A DNA stretch of 64,000 nt, taken from Hansfordia pulvinata. Its lineage: Eukaryota > Ascomycota > Sordariomycetes > Xylariales. Shown one piece after another: positions 25,530-38,124 of the stretch (positions are counted from its first letter, which is position 1; each line of letters starts with the position of its first letter). A program made the translations under genes and the position numbers. The stretch is taken from the NCBI GenBank assembly GCA_006538405.1, contig BJKQ01000014.1, positions 62,001 to 126,000 on the forward strand, read 5' to 3'. The notes beneath the pieces are model-generated. The model was given only the letters and a program-made list of their open reading frames with translations. It did no database searches and had not been told where the DNA came from.

Positions 25530-28500
25530 AGGAGACTGATCACATTCCGGAGGCCTTGCAAACAGACCCTTAGGAGAGTGTTTGCAGTATGAACGCCAAT
25601 TCTGCGCACTGACAAGGTCTTTATCATGCTGGCGCAGCTCCTTTATCAAATTTGGTTGCACTGCTTTGGCGTCGTAGCTACACACAGCGAAAGGCGAACG
25701 ATGTGTGTTTTGAAGCATGGATGCTTGTTGTCTGCCGGCCAGTGCCCTTGGGCCGCCCATGCGCCTCTCTGGGATAGCCTTGTTCCTGAGTACGAGCACC
25801 TTGGCTGCGGGTGAGGTGAGTGCTTGCGTCTAACATAGGCAGAGTCGCCATGGTCTCCGCTTCGTCGTCGTCTTGGTCTGATCCATCCGCGTGAGGCCCA
25901 GCCGCGATTGCTGCGCTGTAGTACCGCCGTCCCTCCCCCCACGGGTGACCCTCTGTGGAGGTGCCCAAGGGGGGAGTTGGGCTGCCGCGGTCTGTTTGCC
26001 CTCCTGTACCTAACTCGTAACGATGAGTACCGGCTCTTCCATGTAGCTGAGCTGGAGCTGGAGAGCCGCCGGGGTCCCGCTGCAGTCAGGTCCCGTCGAA
26101 GCCGGGCTCCGTGAAGACCGGTAGAAGGCAGCCCCCCGGCGCGCCCCAAGATAGCCGAGCCGCGCCCCTGAAGACCGAAGGGTTGAGGCGAGTTTCCGCC
26201 GGTACTGTCAATGCCGGGTATGGCCAGGAACTCGCGCCCTCTGGGCTCGTTGAAGTCGACCTCAGTGTCCGCGCGTTTGCATCAGTTACGTGCAGGTACG
26301 AGTACCTAAGTTGACTGAGCTACCCTTCGTGCCTTCGTCATGCATCCGCTACAGGTAGGTGGTCTACGAGTACCTGACTCCACAGGCGGAAAGAAGACAG
26401 AGGCGGCCCTCTGTTACTAGCGCACGCGGCGTGACGACACCACACCGGCCCCTGCAACTGGGGATACCGCCCCCGCCCGGGGTGAGGTTCAGTAAGATAC
26501 CGTGGGAGGTTACCTATGCCCTCCATTCTCCCTGTGCGAGTGAGCCTGGATTGGGGCTTACGGCACTGTACTTCAGTACGGGCTCAGACACTCCGTGGCA
26601 CGAGTAGGGACAGACAGCAAAAAAGCGGGTGGGTGGGCGGCCCGGATTAAGCATTTTCGGAGCCCCGCCATCAACGTCACGCCTCTGGCTGGCCATCGTC
26701 AGAAAACTCGTCCCGCCTTGATCGTCTCGTATCGTCGGCACAAACTCCAGCACAGGCACGCCTGATATCTCAAGGCTACCGTGGTGCAGCTCCACCTCGT
26801 TGCGAGGGTATTGAAATCCACGCTGACAGGGTCGCCAGAACGACCACCGCGGAGGCCGGCCAGTCAGTACATGTAGTGAAGCATTTGGGAGATGGGGACG
26901 AGCCACAAGTACCTACATAAACAAAGTCGGCATGTGTCTCACGACGACAGAACCACGGGACTGCACCCTTCACTGGTAGTTGAGTACTCGTAGTACGGAT
27001 CGGCTTGGGCCTCATCCCGTCCCATTCCGTCCCATCCCTCCTCCATCCACCCATCCAGCCAGCCGTGTGCAGTACCTGTATCTTGGTGCGAGTGGCACTG
27101 ACAGCCCACTGGTGAAGCTCCCTTGTTAGCTCCGGTTTGCGCTGCTTTGATCGATGGTGGTATAGCGCAATCAGACGTATGCCCTTGGCACCGCCCGGCA
27201 GTTGAAAAAAACCAAACAAAAAAGAAAGTGACCGGTGGTTGATGGACTGATTGATGAACATGCTGCCTGGACCAACGACTGATTGTCTGACCACCATCCA
27301 ACCAACCCATGGGCAACAGAACAGAACAGGTCAGGTCAGGCCAGGACCAGGGAGCAGCCAGGGCAAAGTCAAGGAAAGGTACCAGGTATCAAAAAAGCGA
27401 CCGAGGCCATCGATCGATCCCATACGATACTGGACAGTACCTACGGTAACTACCTTATAACCTTCGAACATTATATGTTTGTGTGGTAAGGATGTAGGCA
27501 GGCAGACAAACAGACAATGGACAGGTACAGTAGTACACTGCCTACCTTGCCTATCCGATACCTACCATACCGGTAGTGGAGATACATGTATGTACGCGAC
27601 GGCGGAGGTCGTGGGGTTCAAGGGTGCCTTGGATGGGATCCTCGACTCGCAACCTCTCTTGACTTGACCACACCCCCATCATCCATCCACTCAATCCATC
27701 CATCCATCCGCCCATCTCTCGACTCCCTCCCGCGGCTCGGCAGCCCTGAGAAGAGAAACCAGATCCCTTGCACTCCCTCACCTAACCCACACGACGCCGG
27801 AACCAGAACCCAGCGTGCCCAGCTCCAGACCGGCCCAACTTGGAACCCAGCCAAGACTCAAAGCAGCCCGGTGTTAAACAGCCAGTGCAAATCCCGCCCA
27901 CCTTTTGGCCGTGTACCGTAGGTTGCTGCTACTGCTGCTGCTGCTGCGGCTTAGGTACTGTATGGAGTACGAGTACTCCAGGTACTGCTTCTGCACGTCT
28001 CCGCGCTTTCCCAGCTGAGCGACCCCAAGGTACCGCGCCGCCCGCTCGTCGCCGTGCGGTACCTGCGATCGGCTGTTGCTGCGCGCGCAGGGCTGTCACA
28101 AGACGAAACATACTTTTTTGTCCGACCTGTAACGCGGCCGGCCCGCCTTCCCCCAGAAGAGCTGTCCCCCCCCGTTATCCGCCGCCCTACATCATATGTT
28201 TGGTTTGGTAGCCTTCTTCGACCAACTGCTCCGTACCGTACCTGCCAACCTAATAACTCCTACCCAGTTGATCTGATACGAGCACCTCGCCCTTTTCTTT
28301 CAATACCATACCTACCGTACCATACCATACCGCCTACTCCATTACATCTTTACATACCTGCTCCGCATCGTGCGCTTTCTCTCTCATTTTCAACTCAACT
28401 TAACCCAACTCACCTCATCTCACCTTGCACCGCACCGCACTGCACCGCACAGCTCACCCTCCCACTTGCCTTCTCGCGCCCCACCATCACCGCGCCAGCC

Positions 28501-28643
28501 CGCATCGCTGGAGCCAACCGACCAAGCACATACCATCCTCTCTCTTCCCTCGCCCTCGACTGCGCGATCATAATCTGTGTCGACACAGCGCCCCTCCATC
28601 CGCCGCGCCCGTCTTCTCGCGATCAGCCCCCTCTCGCGTCGCC

Positions 28644-30024
28644 ATGTCGCCCACCCAGAAATTCTTCGAGGGTGGCATCCAGGCCATGTACGCCTCCGAC
28701 CTGACCGCTGCTGGTGACGCCGCCGTCGACGACAGCGAGGATCTCGACGACGACTTTGTCAACGTCCAGAAGACTATGAACGATGTCCGGCGCGGGGCCA
28801 GCATCATCAAAAGCGACACCCGCGTCCAGGAAATGCTGCCCTTCCACTTCTCCCCCAACTGTCGGCCCTTGACCCTGTCCGACCTCGACAGCTGCGTCGC
28901 CCTCGAGGAGGCCGCCTTCTCTGATCCCAAATACCGCTGCCCCAGGGAAAAGGTGAGTCAACTCCATCTTTCCTTGCCCTACGCCCCCTACCCCATGCCG
29001 CGTCGTCGCTGGCTCCTGAGCGTCACCCACTCGGCTGCAGGGCCTCTGCGGTGTCTGACAGGTATCTGATGTGGCTTTTTGGCGCCTACAGGGTTGCCAG
29101 AACCCCGTGCGACAACCGATCCTCGAAGCCTGCGCAACGACTGGTGTTGCTGCGTCCGCAGCCTGGTGGCGATTCCGGCAGCGCTGGCGCTACTCGCCTG
29201 TTGTGGTCCAAGCTTCCCCTGCGGTGACGTAGCCATCTTCATGTTACCCGCTCACCTAGCCCGCCCACCTTTTGGCCCGCGCGTGCGCCGCAGTGCGATC
29301 AGCCGGCCACCCCGTTTCGAACTGATCGCTCGCTGACCCGCTCCCAGCTCGAATACCGCCTCTCAGTGTGTCCCGAATTGAGCCTGGGCGTCTTCTGCAC
29401 CGTCATCCCCTCTTTCGCCGAGAAGCACGAATTCGAGATCTCGACTCTACCCGTGGCCAATGCAGTCGAGGGCGGCCGCGACGACGGGGCCGTGAGTGTG
29501 CTCCTGGCTCATATAATCGCGACCAAGTTTGAAGCAACTGCCGTATCGGACAAAGACATGGAATACCCATGTGACTTCAAGACGGTCAAGACCAGTGCCT
29601 CTGACGTCGGCCATGTGGATGCGGGCCGCACCGTGGCCCTGCATTCCATCGCGGTTCATCCCAAGCTCCACGGCTGCGGCCTCGGCAAGCTGATCATGAA
29701 GGCATACATGCAGCAGGTCAAGAACTCGGGTATAGCGGATCGCATCTCGCTTCTTGCCCAGGAGGTGCGTGACGAACAGCCATTCTTACGACCAGGGAGG
29801 GTCCACAAATGCTGACCAGCCGTTTTTCTCTCTACAGGACCTAGTCAATTACTTCTTGAAATACGGATATCAGCATGTCGGCCCAAGCTCAGCCACTTTC
29901 GCCGGGGGTGGCTGGCGTGATCTGGTATGGCCCCAAAACCCCAGGGGCGGCTTTCTAACGGATCCCCTGCTGACACTTGTTACAGACAATGGAGATCGGC
30001 GGCGTCGCGACGAACAAGACATGA
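28644..30024 (+). CDS. PAA1: GNAT N-acetyltransferase, polyamine/arylalkylamine type
   Basis: Exons 28644-28952, 29348-29764, 29838-29924 and 29986-30024 join to an intact frame of 283 residues. After an acidic N-terminal part comes the AANAT-like block RPLTLSDLDSCVALEEAAF, then CPREK joined to LEYRLSVCPELSLGVF. The acetyl-CoA motif is LHSIAVHPKLHGCGLGK, at about residues 200-215, followed by ISLLAQE, DLVNYFLKYGYQHVGPS and TFAGGGW. This is the pattern of yeast Paa1, which acetylates polyamines and arylalkylamines with acetyl-CoA. The first intron is 395 bases, far longer than the other introns here. The last exon, only 39 bases, is the least certain: reading through instead would give a slightly longer tail. 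Confidence 0.86.
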
Positions 30025-31251
30025 TTTTGTCGCATGGCGCATGGTGCTGGTAAAGCCGGCTTGCTGGACCAATTTGACCTTCGTCAGCCCGTGGCATCCC
30101 GGACTGGCGAAATTGGGAGCACAGCGAAAAATGGATGCCGAAACACGACAGAGAAAACCTATTCGGTTACTGCGATTGATTCGACTGATACCCGACGGGG
30201 GACCGAGCGCTCGATTCGATGATTTTTTTTTTGACACCTCAAGATTTGATTTACCTGAGAGACCGGGCGTTGCTTTGATTTGTTCGAGAAGCGGTCGCCA
30301 GTGGCTGAGGGACGCACTCAGACCCAGATCGTGTTGGACGCCCCTTTCATGGCCACCACGTGAAGGGCTCTCTCCCGGGCGTTGGCGACTAGGCTCTTGA
30401 CCTCTTGCGATCAGGCGTTGCATCTAGACTTGGTACGGCATTTTCATGGGTGGACATCATATAGACTCTGAGAGATGGCATGGATAAGGAATGGGCGAAC
30501 TAAGGGCGAGAGGATGCAGAGGTTGCCTGGGGTGCTGGGGCAATGCACCGACCCTAGCAGTGGTCTGGGCTGTCAAGTATGTGGCCCGGCGCGGAGGACG
30601 AGGAATCGCAATGTGACGGGCACGACTGACGGGATATGACTGATGAACGATGAAGCGAGCGATTTGTCAAGGCTCGAGCCCAGAATTACTCTTGAGAGGA
30701 TCGCGAATGAAAGACACAGATCGATTGTTGCGCTCCCATGACAAGTGGCGCAGTCTTTACTTTCCTGTGACGGTTTTCGAATTGCGTGGTCGCGCAGTTG
30801 TGATAGGATGCTCCCGTTGTCGGGACAAAACGCAAGCTTCTTTTCTTTCATAAAGGCATTTGTTACTTTTCTTTCTATCTCGGGGTAGTTTTCATTTTCT
30901 GACGCTTTGGTAGTAGTCCGGACGTTTCGAACTCGGCTGCGGGCATTTATGCCTCTTGAATGTAGGAGAGATCACGACCTTGCGCGTCAGATGGGGGGGA
31001 TCTTGCAGTTGCGCGGTGTCATGCGCAGACTTGCGTTATCTGAAAGTCGGTGTCTTTCTCTCCCTTGATGCGCTTGTGGGCTACTCCAATGGATAACACC
31101 GATCTGAGTGCGATATTTCTGCATGCGGGAGATGCCATCCGTCATATGATTTCATCGACGGCACGCATGAGCTCGCCTCATTTTTATGTTCCCAGCGATA
31201 TGCGTTCTCCTCCCCCACTTGGTATGTCGGGAGGCATGCTGAAGATCTCAT
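30025..31251. other. Intergenic; no gene seen
   Basis: A gap between convergent genes (acetyltransferase and URA5). It contains an ordinary 3' region with T-rich stretches at about 30224-30232 and 30839-30900. No coding or repeat signal stands out. Confidence 0.5.
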
Positions 31252-31958
31252 CTAATCGGTGGCGCCGTACTGGGTGCGGTACTCCTCGATGCGGGCGATG
31301 TCGTCGTCGGAGATCAGGCCGCGCATGCCGTCGATGATGTCGTCGAGCTGGACGATGGCGACGACGGGGACGCCGTACTCGCGGCGGAGGGCGCCGAGGG
31401 CGGAGGCGCCCTGGCCGGCCGGGCTGTCGGGCAGGGTCTCGCGGCGGTCGAGGGCGACGACGATGCCGGCGAGCACGCCGCCCTGGGCGCGGATCTTCTC
31501 GACGGCCTCGCGCTTGGCGGTGCCGCTGCTGACGACGTCGTCGATGACGAGGCACCGCTTGCCCTGGAGGGGCGCCCCGACGATGGTGCCGCCCTCGCCG
31601 TGGTCCTTGGCCTCCTTGCGGTCGAAGGAGTAGCCGATGTCGGCGTAGCGGGCCGGGTCGCGGCGGTGGAGCTCGTAGAAGACGGAGGAGGCGAGGGGGA
31701 TGCCCTTGTAGGCGGGGCCGAAGAGGACGTCGAACTCGAGGGGCTGCTGCTGGGCGTCGGCGGAGGCGGCGGCGGCGGTGATGCTGCTGGCGAAGGCGTC
31801 GGTGATGGCCGCGTGCAGGCGGCCGGTGTAGAAGAGGCCGGCGTTGAAGAAGTAGGGGGACTGGCGGCCGGACTTGAGGGTGAAGGAGCCGAAGCGCAGG
31901 GCGCCGCCGGACAGGGCCGACTCGAGGAAGGCCTGCTTGTAGGGGGGAGGGGCGCCAT
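31252..31958 (-). CDS. URA5: Orotate phosphoribosyltransferase
   Basis: This enzyme makes orotidine 5'-phosphate from orotate and PRPP in pyrimidine synthesis. From YKQAF onward one frame runs to the stop with no intron. It shows the family signatures ALRFGSFTLKSGRQSPYFFNAG, VLFGPAYKGIPLA, SYSFDRKEAKDHGEGG-type loop residues (DRKEAKDHGEGG) and the PRPP-binding motif VIDDVVSSGTA at residues 138-148. The end is DIARIEEYRTQYG. The start ATG (31956-31958) reads MAPLPP and enters the body frame only if one more C is present in the C6 run (31942-31947, G on the plus strand). With that base the protein is 235 residues, the usual fungal length. Because the gene is an essential biosynthetic enzyme, an assembly error is far more likely than a real mutation. 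Confidence 0.96.
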
Positions 31959-33755
31959 GGTTCTGATGTGGTGGTAATCTGGGAGGGGGGGAAGGCGGGA
32001 GAGAGAGAAAAGATAGAGAGAGAGGGGGGAAAGAGAGACAGCGAGAGAGCTGTAGTGGTTGGCGTGGACGCGGTGGCGAGGTGAGAGATTGGAAGAGGAG
32101 CGGGAGGTGACGGAGGCTGGTGGGGGCGGGTTGCAAGATATAGCAGCCGGGAGGGGAGGGGTTTTGCGCTCCACGGGATGGGGATGGGGATGGGATGTAG
32201 GTTAGGTACTCGACTTGTCTGCGCGCTGGATGCCTTCCATCCATTTCAAGTGCCTGCCTAACAGGTCCCATCTTACCACCTCACTCACTCGTTTATTTGA
32301 CTACCTACGTCTACCTTAGTCTTAGGTAAACTCAAACCATGTGACACAGTTCACGGGCGAGTGCGCGTTTCTTTTAGGCAGGAATGCCCCTTCCAGCGCG
32401 GCACGGTGTTCGGGGCTCGCTCTCTGTCTTGTAAGCAGAGGACCCATCCAGGCATCGCAAGCTGGGGAGGTCGCCGCCGGGTTTACCACTGTTGGTCTGA
32501 GGTCTATTCTCCGGAAAAGTCTCAAAAAACAGCATACAAGCCGAGCAGCAGGCAGCGGCCCCTATTCCCTACAGCCGTCCGTCACGGGGTCAGCTGCGCC
32601 GGCACAGACACATTCCCACTCGGGGAAGCTTGCATCGGCCGGACCAGCTGAGCGGCGAGACATGCCTCAGCCCGCACACGGCAAGGACCCCGGGCCACAT
32701 AAGCCGTCTGCGTACTGTATGTACCTGAGCCATTGCGAGTTTATAGTGTGGTGGAGAAGAGAGGGATGAGACTTCCAATGTGGTAAGTGAGAATCGGGGA
32801 TGGCTGAGGTTATTCCAGTGTCACCGGGGCCCGGCGAGGTGACAACGCGACGCGATTGATGTGATGGGATTCGGTGCGGATGACGTACCGGTACTCAAGT
32901 CTCTTCCCTTTACGCTGGGTAGGTATGTGCAATACCTCCCTTACTTGAACAGGTACGCGGCTACGTTCATAGGGCTTAGACTCAAATGCTGTTTGGCGCA
33001 TGTTCTTGTTGCATTAAGGACTGGCTGGAACCATCCTCAACACCCACCTATACATGTAGTTGCTGTTGCGATATCATCCTGGCCCCGAGTCTCGGGCTTG
33101 GTGGGATGCGCTCGAGGTGAAAGGTGCAAGGTGCAAGGTGGGGTGCCAGGCGATGGAGGGGCAGTCTTTTGACGGAACGGAGCAAAATTCTGGGAGGCTC
33201 CGGATCTAGCCATATTGGGACTAAGATCATAAAGAGTACGAGTACCGGGCTCGCTGTGGTGGGTAAGGCAAGTACCTCGAAGTGCTCGAGTACCGGCCTC
33301 CCGCCCTTCAGCGTCGGCCGATAAGATAAGAAATTTTCAACCCATCTCTGGAGCACAATTCCCATTCCCCCATGCTCCCTGCAAATCGGCGGGGCGCACC
33401 AAGCCTCACCAGCTTTGGACTGGCGACTGACTGGACCCTGCTACCCACGAGTACGAGTACTGGACTCGTACGCCTGCTGTATCCTTATCGTAGAATAGCA
33501 ACCGTCCCGGGTCCCGCCAAAAAACCTCCCTCTCCGCCTTTCGGTTCTCTCTTTTTTCCTTCTACGGCCGCCGATAAGGGACCCCAGAAAAAAAGACCGT
33601 CTCCGATAACTGCTGAAAACATCGGCTTCGCAGTCCACGACGCTCGACCCTACACCGCACCGCACCTCACTTGCTACTGAGGTTGTCGCCGCCGCCGCCG
33701 TCGTCGTCCTTGTCGTCGCACCCGCCCAGTCTTCGCCCTTCCCCACGCCGCCACC
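31959..33755. promoter_or_regulatory. Divergent region URA5 / NOG1; no gene seen
   Basis: The URA5 side has a strongly GA-rich (CT-rich in sense) leader at about 31977-32060. TACGAGTA-type copies occur at 33236-33246, and a cluster of three lies at 33448-33473 upstream of NOG1. No other coding sequence is apparent. Confidence 0.5.
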
Positions 33756-35984
33756 ATGAAGACCACCTGGAAGGACATCCCACCGGTCCCCACGTCGGCG
33801 GAGTTCCTCGACATTGTCCTGAGCCGCACCCAGCGCCGCCTGCCCACCCAGATCCGCTCCGGCTTCAAGATCTCCCGTATCCGCGGCTTCTACACCCGCA
33901 AGGTCAAGTTCACCCAGGAGACCTTCTCCGAGAAGTTTGCCCAGATCCTCGACACCTTCCCCCGCCTCCAGGACATCCACCCCTTCCACAAGGACCTGCT
34001 CAACACCCTCTACGATGCCGACCACTTCCGCATCGCCCTCGGCCACCTCTCCACCGCCAAGCACCTGATCGAGACCATCAGCCGCGACTATGTCCGCCTC
34101 CTCAAGTACGCCCAGAGTCTGTTCCAGTGCAAGCAGCTCAAGCGCGCCGCCCTCGGTCGCATGGCCACCATCACCAAGCGCCTCAAGGACCCTCTGCTGT
34201 ACCTCGACCAGGTCCGCCAGCACTTGGGCCGTCTGCCCTCCATCGACCCCAACACCCGCACCCTGCTCATCTGCGGTTACCCCAATGTCGGCGTAGGTTG
34301 CCCTCCCAACCCGTGTTTCTGCACCGTCGCCAGCATGTCGCTGACCCGAATTCTCGCCTCCAGAAATCCAGCTTCCTCCGCGCCGTCACCCGCGCCGACG
34401 TCGATGTCCAGCCCTACGCCTTCACCACCAAGAGTCTATTCGTCGGCCACTTCGACTACAAGTACCTTCGGTATGCTCACTCCCGCCACCGCCCCGGCCC
34501 ATCCGTCGCTGACTGACCCGTGCTCCCGCAGATTCCAAGCCATTGACACCCCTGGTATCCTCGACCACCCGCTGGAGGAGATGAACACGATCGAGATGCA
34601 GAGTATCACCGCCATTGCCCACTTGCGGTCCGCCATTCTGTACTTCATGGACCTGAGGTGAGCCAGCATTTGAAAAAAAGTCCCCCACGCCTCGCGCCCC
34701 ACTAATACCCCTCCAGTGAGCAGTGCGGCTACAGCGTCGCTGCGCAGATCGCCCTGTTCAAGTCGATCAAGCCTCTCTTCTCCAACAAGCTCGTCTTCAT
34801 CGTCATCAACAAGATCGACATTCTGCGCCCCGAGGAGCTGGACGCCAAGAACAGCGAGGACCTGCAGGGCCTGCTGTCCTCCGGCGAGGTTGAGCTTCTG
34901 CAGCTGTCTTGCAACACCGAGGAGGGTGTCCAGGAGGTCAAGAACGCCGCCGCCGAGCGCCTGATCGCGGAGCGCGTCTCCCAGAAGCTCAAGGCCGGCA
35001 CGTCGAGCAGCGGCAACGTCGGCGGCAGGCTGGCCGACGTCATGGCCAGGATCCACGTCGCACAGCCCATGGACGGCGCCGCCAGGGAGACCTTCATCCC
35101 CGAGGCCATCCGGCAGATGAAGAAGTACAACAAGGACGATCCGGAGCGCCGCGTGCTCGCCCGCGACATCGAGGCCGAGAACGGCGGCGCCGGTGTCTTC
35201 AACGTCGACCTCAAGGCCGACTACATCCTCGACAACCCCGAGTGGAAGCACGACCGGATACCTGAGATCTACGACGGCAAGAACATTGCCGACTTTGTCG
35301 ACCCGGACATTGAGGCCAAGCTGCAGGCGCTCGAGGAGGAGGAGGAGCGCCTCGAGGCCGAGGGCTTCTACCAGTCGGACGAGGAGATTGACGACGCCGA
35401 GGAGGCCGAGATCCGCATGAAGGCCGACCTGATCCGCGAGAAGCAGGCGCTGATCCGCAACGAGGCCAAGATGCGCAAGTCGCTCAAGAACCGCGCCGTC
35501 ATCCCCAGGAAGCTCCTCAAGAAGCCGCTGTCCGAGATGGAGGAGGCCCTCGACGTCATGGGTGTCGACACGCACGACCTGGGCCTGCGGGCGAGGGCCG
35601 AGCCCGACCGCCGCGGCCGCTCCATGTCCCGGAGCCGCCTGGCCACCGAGGACTCGACCGCCATGGACGTCGACGCCACGCCCAAGGAGAGGCTGCGCTC
35701 CAAGAGCCGCGCCCGAAGCCAGCCGGCCACGAACCGCCGCGACGACGGCGTGGAGGACCCCGAGACCCGCCACAAGGTCGAGAAGCAGGCCAAGCTCAGC
35801 CAGCGCAAGATGAACCGCTTCGCGAGGCAGGGCGAGGCCGACCGACACACGACGGCGTCCCTGGCCAAGCACTTGGTACGTGACGAACCCCGCCGCCCCG
35901 CCGCTTCGCAGCGCGGACTTGCTAACACGCTCCCGCCCACAGGTCGCCGGAAAACGCACAATGGGCAAGACCCAGAGGCGGTAA
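33756..35984 (+). CDS. NOG1: Nucleolar GTP-binding protein 1, 60S ribosome assembly
   Basis: Five exons, 33756-34292, 34364-34470, 34532-34657, 34717-35875 and 35943-35984, give an intact 656-residue protein. It opens [20 protein letters not shown] and carries the OBG/NOG GTPase motifs: P-loop GYPNVGKSS (174-182), DTPG (220-223) and NKID (287-290). [11 protein letters not shown] follows DTPG, as usual in Nog1. The N-terminal helical domain and the long basic/acidic C-terminal extension ([27 protein letters not shown] and the final [10 protein letters not shown]) also match. Nog1 is needed for late steps of pre-60S maturation in the nucleolus and nucleus. The first intron interrupts the P-loop between Gly179 and Lys180. 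Length is typical (yeast about 650). Confidence 0.97.
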
Positions 35985-36882
35985 GCCGCCGGGCAGCAGC
36001 GACAGGAGATTGCGTGTCCCGCGCGTTGGCGCTCTGCCGTGCGCCGTTTTTTGACGATTTTGTCTTTCGCTTTGAGATGACCCCCGAAAAGAGACCCACG
36101 GTTTGGTTTGGCGTTCCGGCTCGTTGCTACTTGTTTATTGGACGAAGGACAGAACGGAAGGATATATCAAAAGTAGTAGATACAGACCAGCTTGATGAAT
36201 CCATCTATTTCCCACATTCCCATCGACGTGCGTTTCTACTTGGCGTCTCGTTATTTCTGCCCTGGACAGATGGCTTATATGCTACTTCCTGGTCTCGGCC
36301 CAAGTTTGCAACCTACATACATGTGGTAACATCGGATGATGGCCGCCAGGACCATCCCTGAGATCAGTCAAACAATACCGGGCGTCAATCACCTGCATGC
36401 AAGGAGGCATTTTCCAAATGTTTGCCCAGTACAGCCAATCGACTCGACGTTGCCGTCAAAGTGGAGTAAGGCACAGCTTTCCGAGTGTATCCGGAACCTC
36501 GCAATGCCTTCGGGCGCGCGATGCACTCTGTGATTGCAGCGAGCTGTACAAGCACCGCTCGTACGTATATGCAGAGCAATCACCAATAGAGTACTCAAGG
36601 AAACGGGCGGAACCGCGGCCTGCTTGCGCAATGGGCCAACATGTTGATTGTGATGAAGTCCAGGGGCACGAGACTGCCTTCTCTCGTCTATATAAGGCAG
36701 CCTCTCCGCCCTCTTCACCTCCACACAATGCAAACTACCAAGCCTTCTATTCTACACATTTCAACAGATTGATCTTGGCTAGAGCCACCCACCAGTTAGC
36801 AGGCCAGCCTCCTTCTCAACACACGCACCTCATTGTGCGATACACCTATCGATTCCCGTTCGATCAAGATTGAGGGTTCGCG
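35985..36882. other. Intergenic between NOG1 and the accessory island
   Basis: Holds the NOG1 3' end and the promoter of the C2H2 gene. A TATATAAGG-like sequence occurs at about 36690. No gene seen. Confidence 0.45.
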
Positions 36883-38124
36883 ATGTCATCGGAGACAGGC
36901 CTTGAGGAGCCTGGCATCATTCACCTTGCCACTCAGGCTTGCCTGGACGCTTTTAGCTTATGTGAAGATGTCCCGCTCTCAAGACAAAACAACTGGATCC
37001 TCAAGATGCAGACCGAATTCGAGTCGTGGGTCGCAGACTCTGGCGCCATGGCCACAGGTTGCCTGGCCTTAGACCAGGAGCTGTCCGATGAGCAAACAAC
37101 ACAACAGACCATTACCAAGACGCTCGACGAGTTGAAGAGTGTACTCCTGGATTGCCGTGAGCTCATCACCATGCCAGTGGAACCAGGTATGTTAGGTACC
37201 TAATTTGCCATTTGCAGCAAGGTGGGCTCGAGCTTATTCTTACTAAAAACTTCTGAAGAGCTTGCCACACTGGCCATCGAAGAAACCAACGACCACATGA
37301 ACAGCCATGACTCGGCTCGTAGCAACGATCTCATGGCTCTTCTGTTGTCTCAATACATGGCTGAAGTGGGGATCCACTTGTTAAAACTTTTCGATGATAC
37401 CAGCGCGGCTCTCATCACCAGGGCTGATCGGTCTTTCGAGCCGGAGCAGCATCATGAGCTTAGGGCCTTTCTTGAATTCAAGGTCTGGACATCAAAGCTG
37501 AGGAAAGGCGAGAAAGAAGGCCCTAGCGGGCTTCTGTGCCCTGATTCCGCCCGGAGCGAAGACGAAGTCACCAATCGATTGATACAAAGCAACCTGAAGC
37601 GAGGCCATCGATTCCTCTATGGGGAGGAGCGCATCGAGACGCTGCGGGCAACATCGATCGGGGACGCATCGCGTGAGTCCTCAGCTGCATCGCGTGAATT
37701 TCCGCACGAAGCGGTGCCGCAACAGCGGGTCGCCTCAAATCCCACAAGAGGAGTTGAGAGCCGGAGTGAAGGAGAGCATGCTGACAGGGCGCCATCGACA
37801 GGAGACCAAGAGCCTGGACAGGATCATCGCGCACCAGCAATGTCAAAGATCGACCATCGAAAACGACATCTGGTCCAGATTCTCCAGCCATACGTTTGCA
37901 TACACGACCAGTGTCCCGACCCTGACCGACTGTATACAAGAAAAAGTGAGTGGAGGAAGCACATGCAGCAGGAGCATGAGGATCTCGGCGACTGCCCGTC
38001 ATGCCCATTGTGCCCCGACGATGCAGCTCTGGAATCCGACCCGGAGAAACAGTGGTCGCATATTGCAACCCACTTGGTTTCTTTCGCGAGCTACTCCATA
38101 CCTGAGGAGGGCCCGGCGCCGTAG
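36883..38124 (+). CDS. acuF-like C2H2 zinc-finger protein (fungal accessory family)
   Basis: Two exons, 36883-37186 and 37259-38124, give an intact 389-residue frame. The N-terminal helical domain (IIHLATQACLDAFSLCEDV, ESWVADSGAMATGCLALDQ) and the middle block SFEPEQHHELRAFLEF with NRLIQSNLKRGHRFLYGEE are typical of fungal proteins annotated with an 'oxidoreductase acuF-like C2H2' domain. The zinc-binding part begins near residue 311 with PYVCIHDQCPDPDRLYT and an H-x-x-x-x-H pair (HMQQEH). A second CPLCPDDA unit ends HIATHLVSFASYSIP. No enzyme domain is present. It is paralogous, by eye about one third identical, to the N-terminal half of the gene at 44503. These families commonly sit near NLR and heterokaryon-incompatibility-type genes; a role in non-self recognition is inference. 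Confidence 0.75.

Larger units (their letters stand above)
23717..28643. other. 4.9 kb intergenic, repeats but no gene seen
   Basis: It holds the 3' end of the KH gene and the long leader of the acetyltransferase gene. In between are a GATA/GA microsatellite (25449-25525), a 20-base palindrome (25094-25113), several TACGAGTA copies (26298, 26364, 26984, 27966), CATC repeats near 27675-27715 and CCATACC repeats near 28303-28332. Open frames are short and unlike proteins. Confidence 0.55.

Noticed and set aside
31959..32271. Upstream extension of URA5 in the open frame beyond its ATG
   Set aside because: The extra residues are low-complexity Ser/Pro/Leu from a CT-rich leader, while the normal start sits at 31958 in the neighbouring frame.
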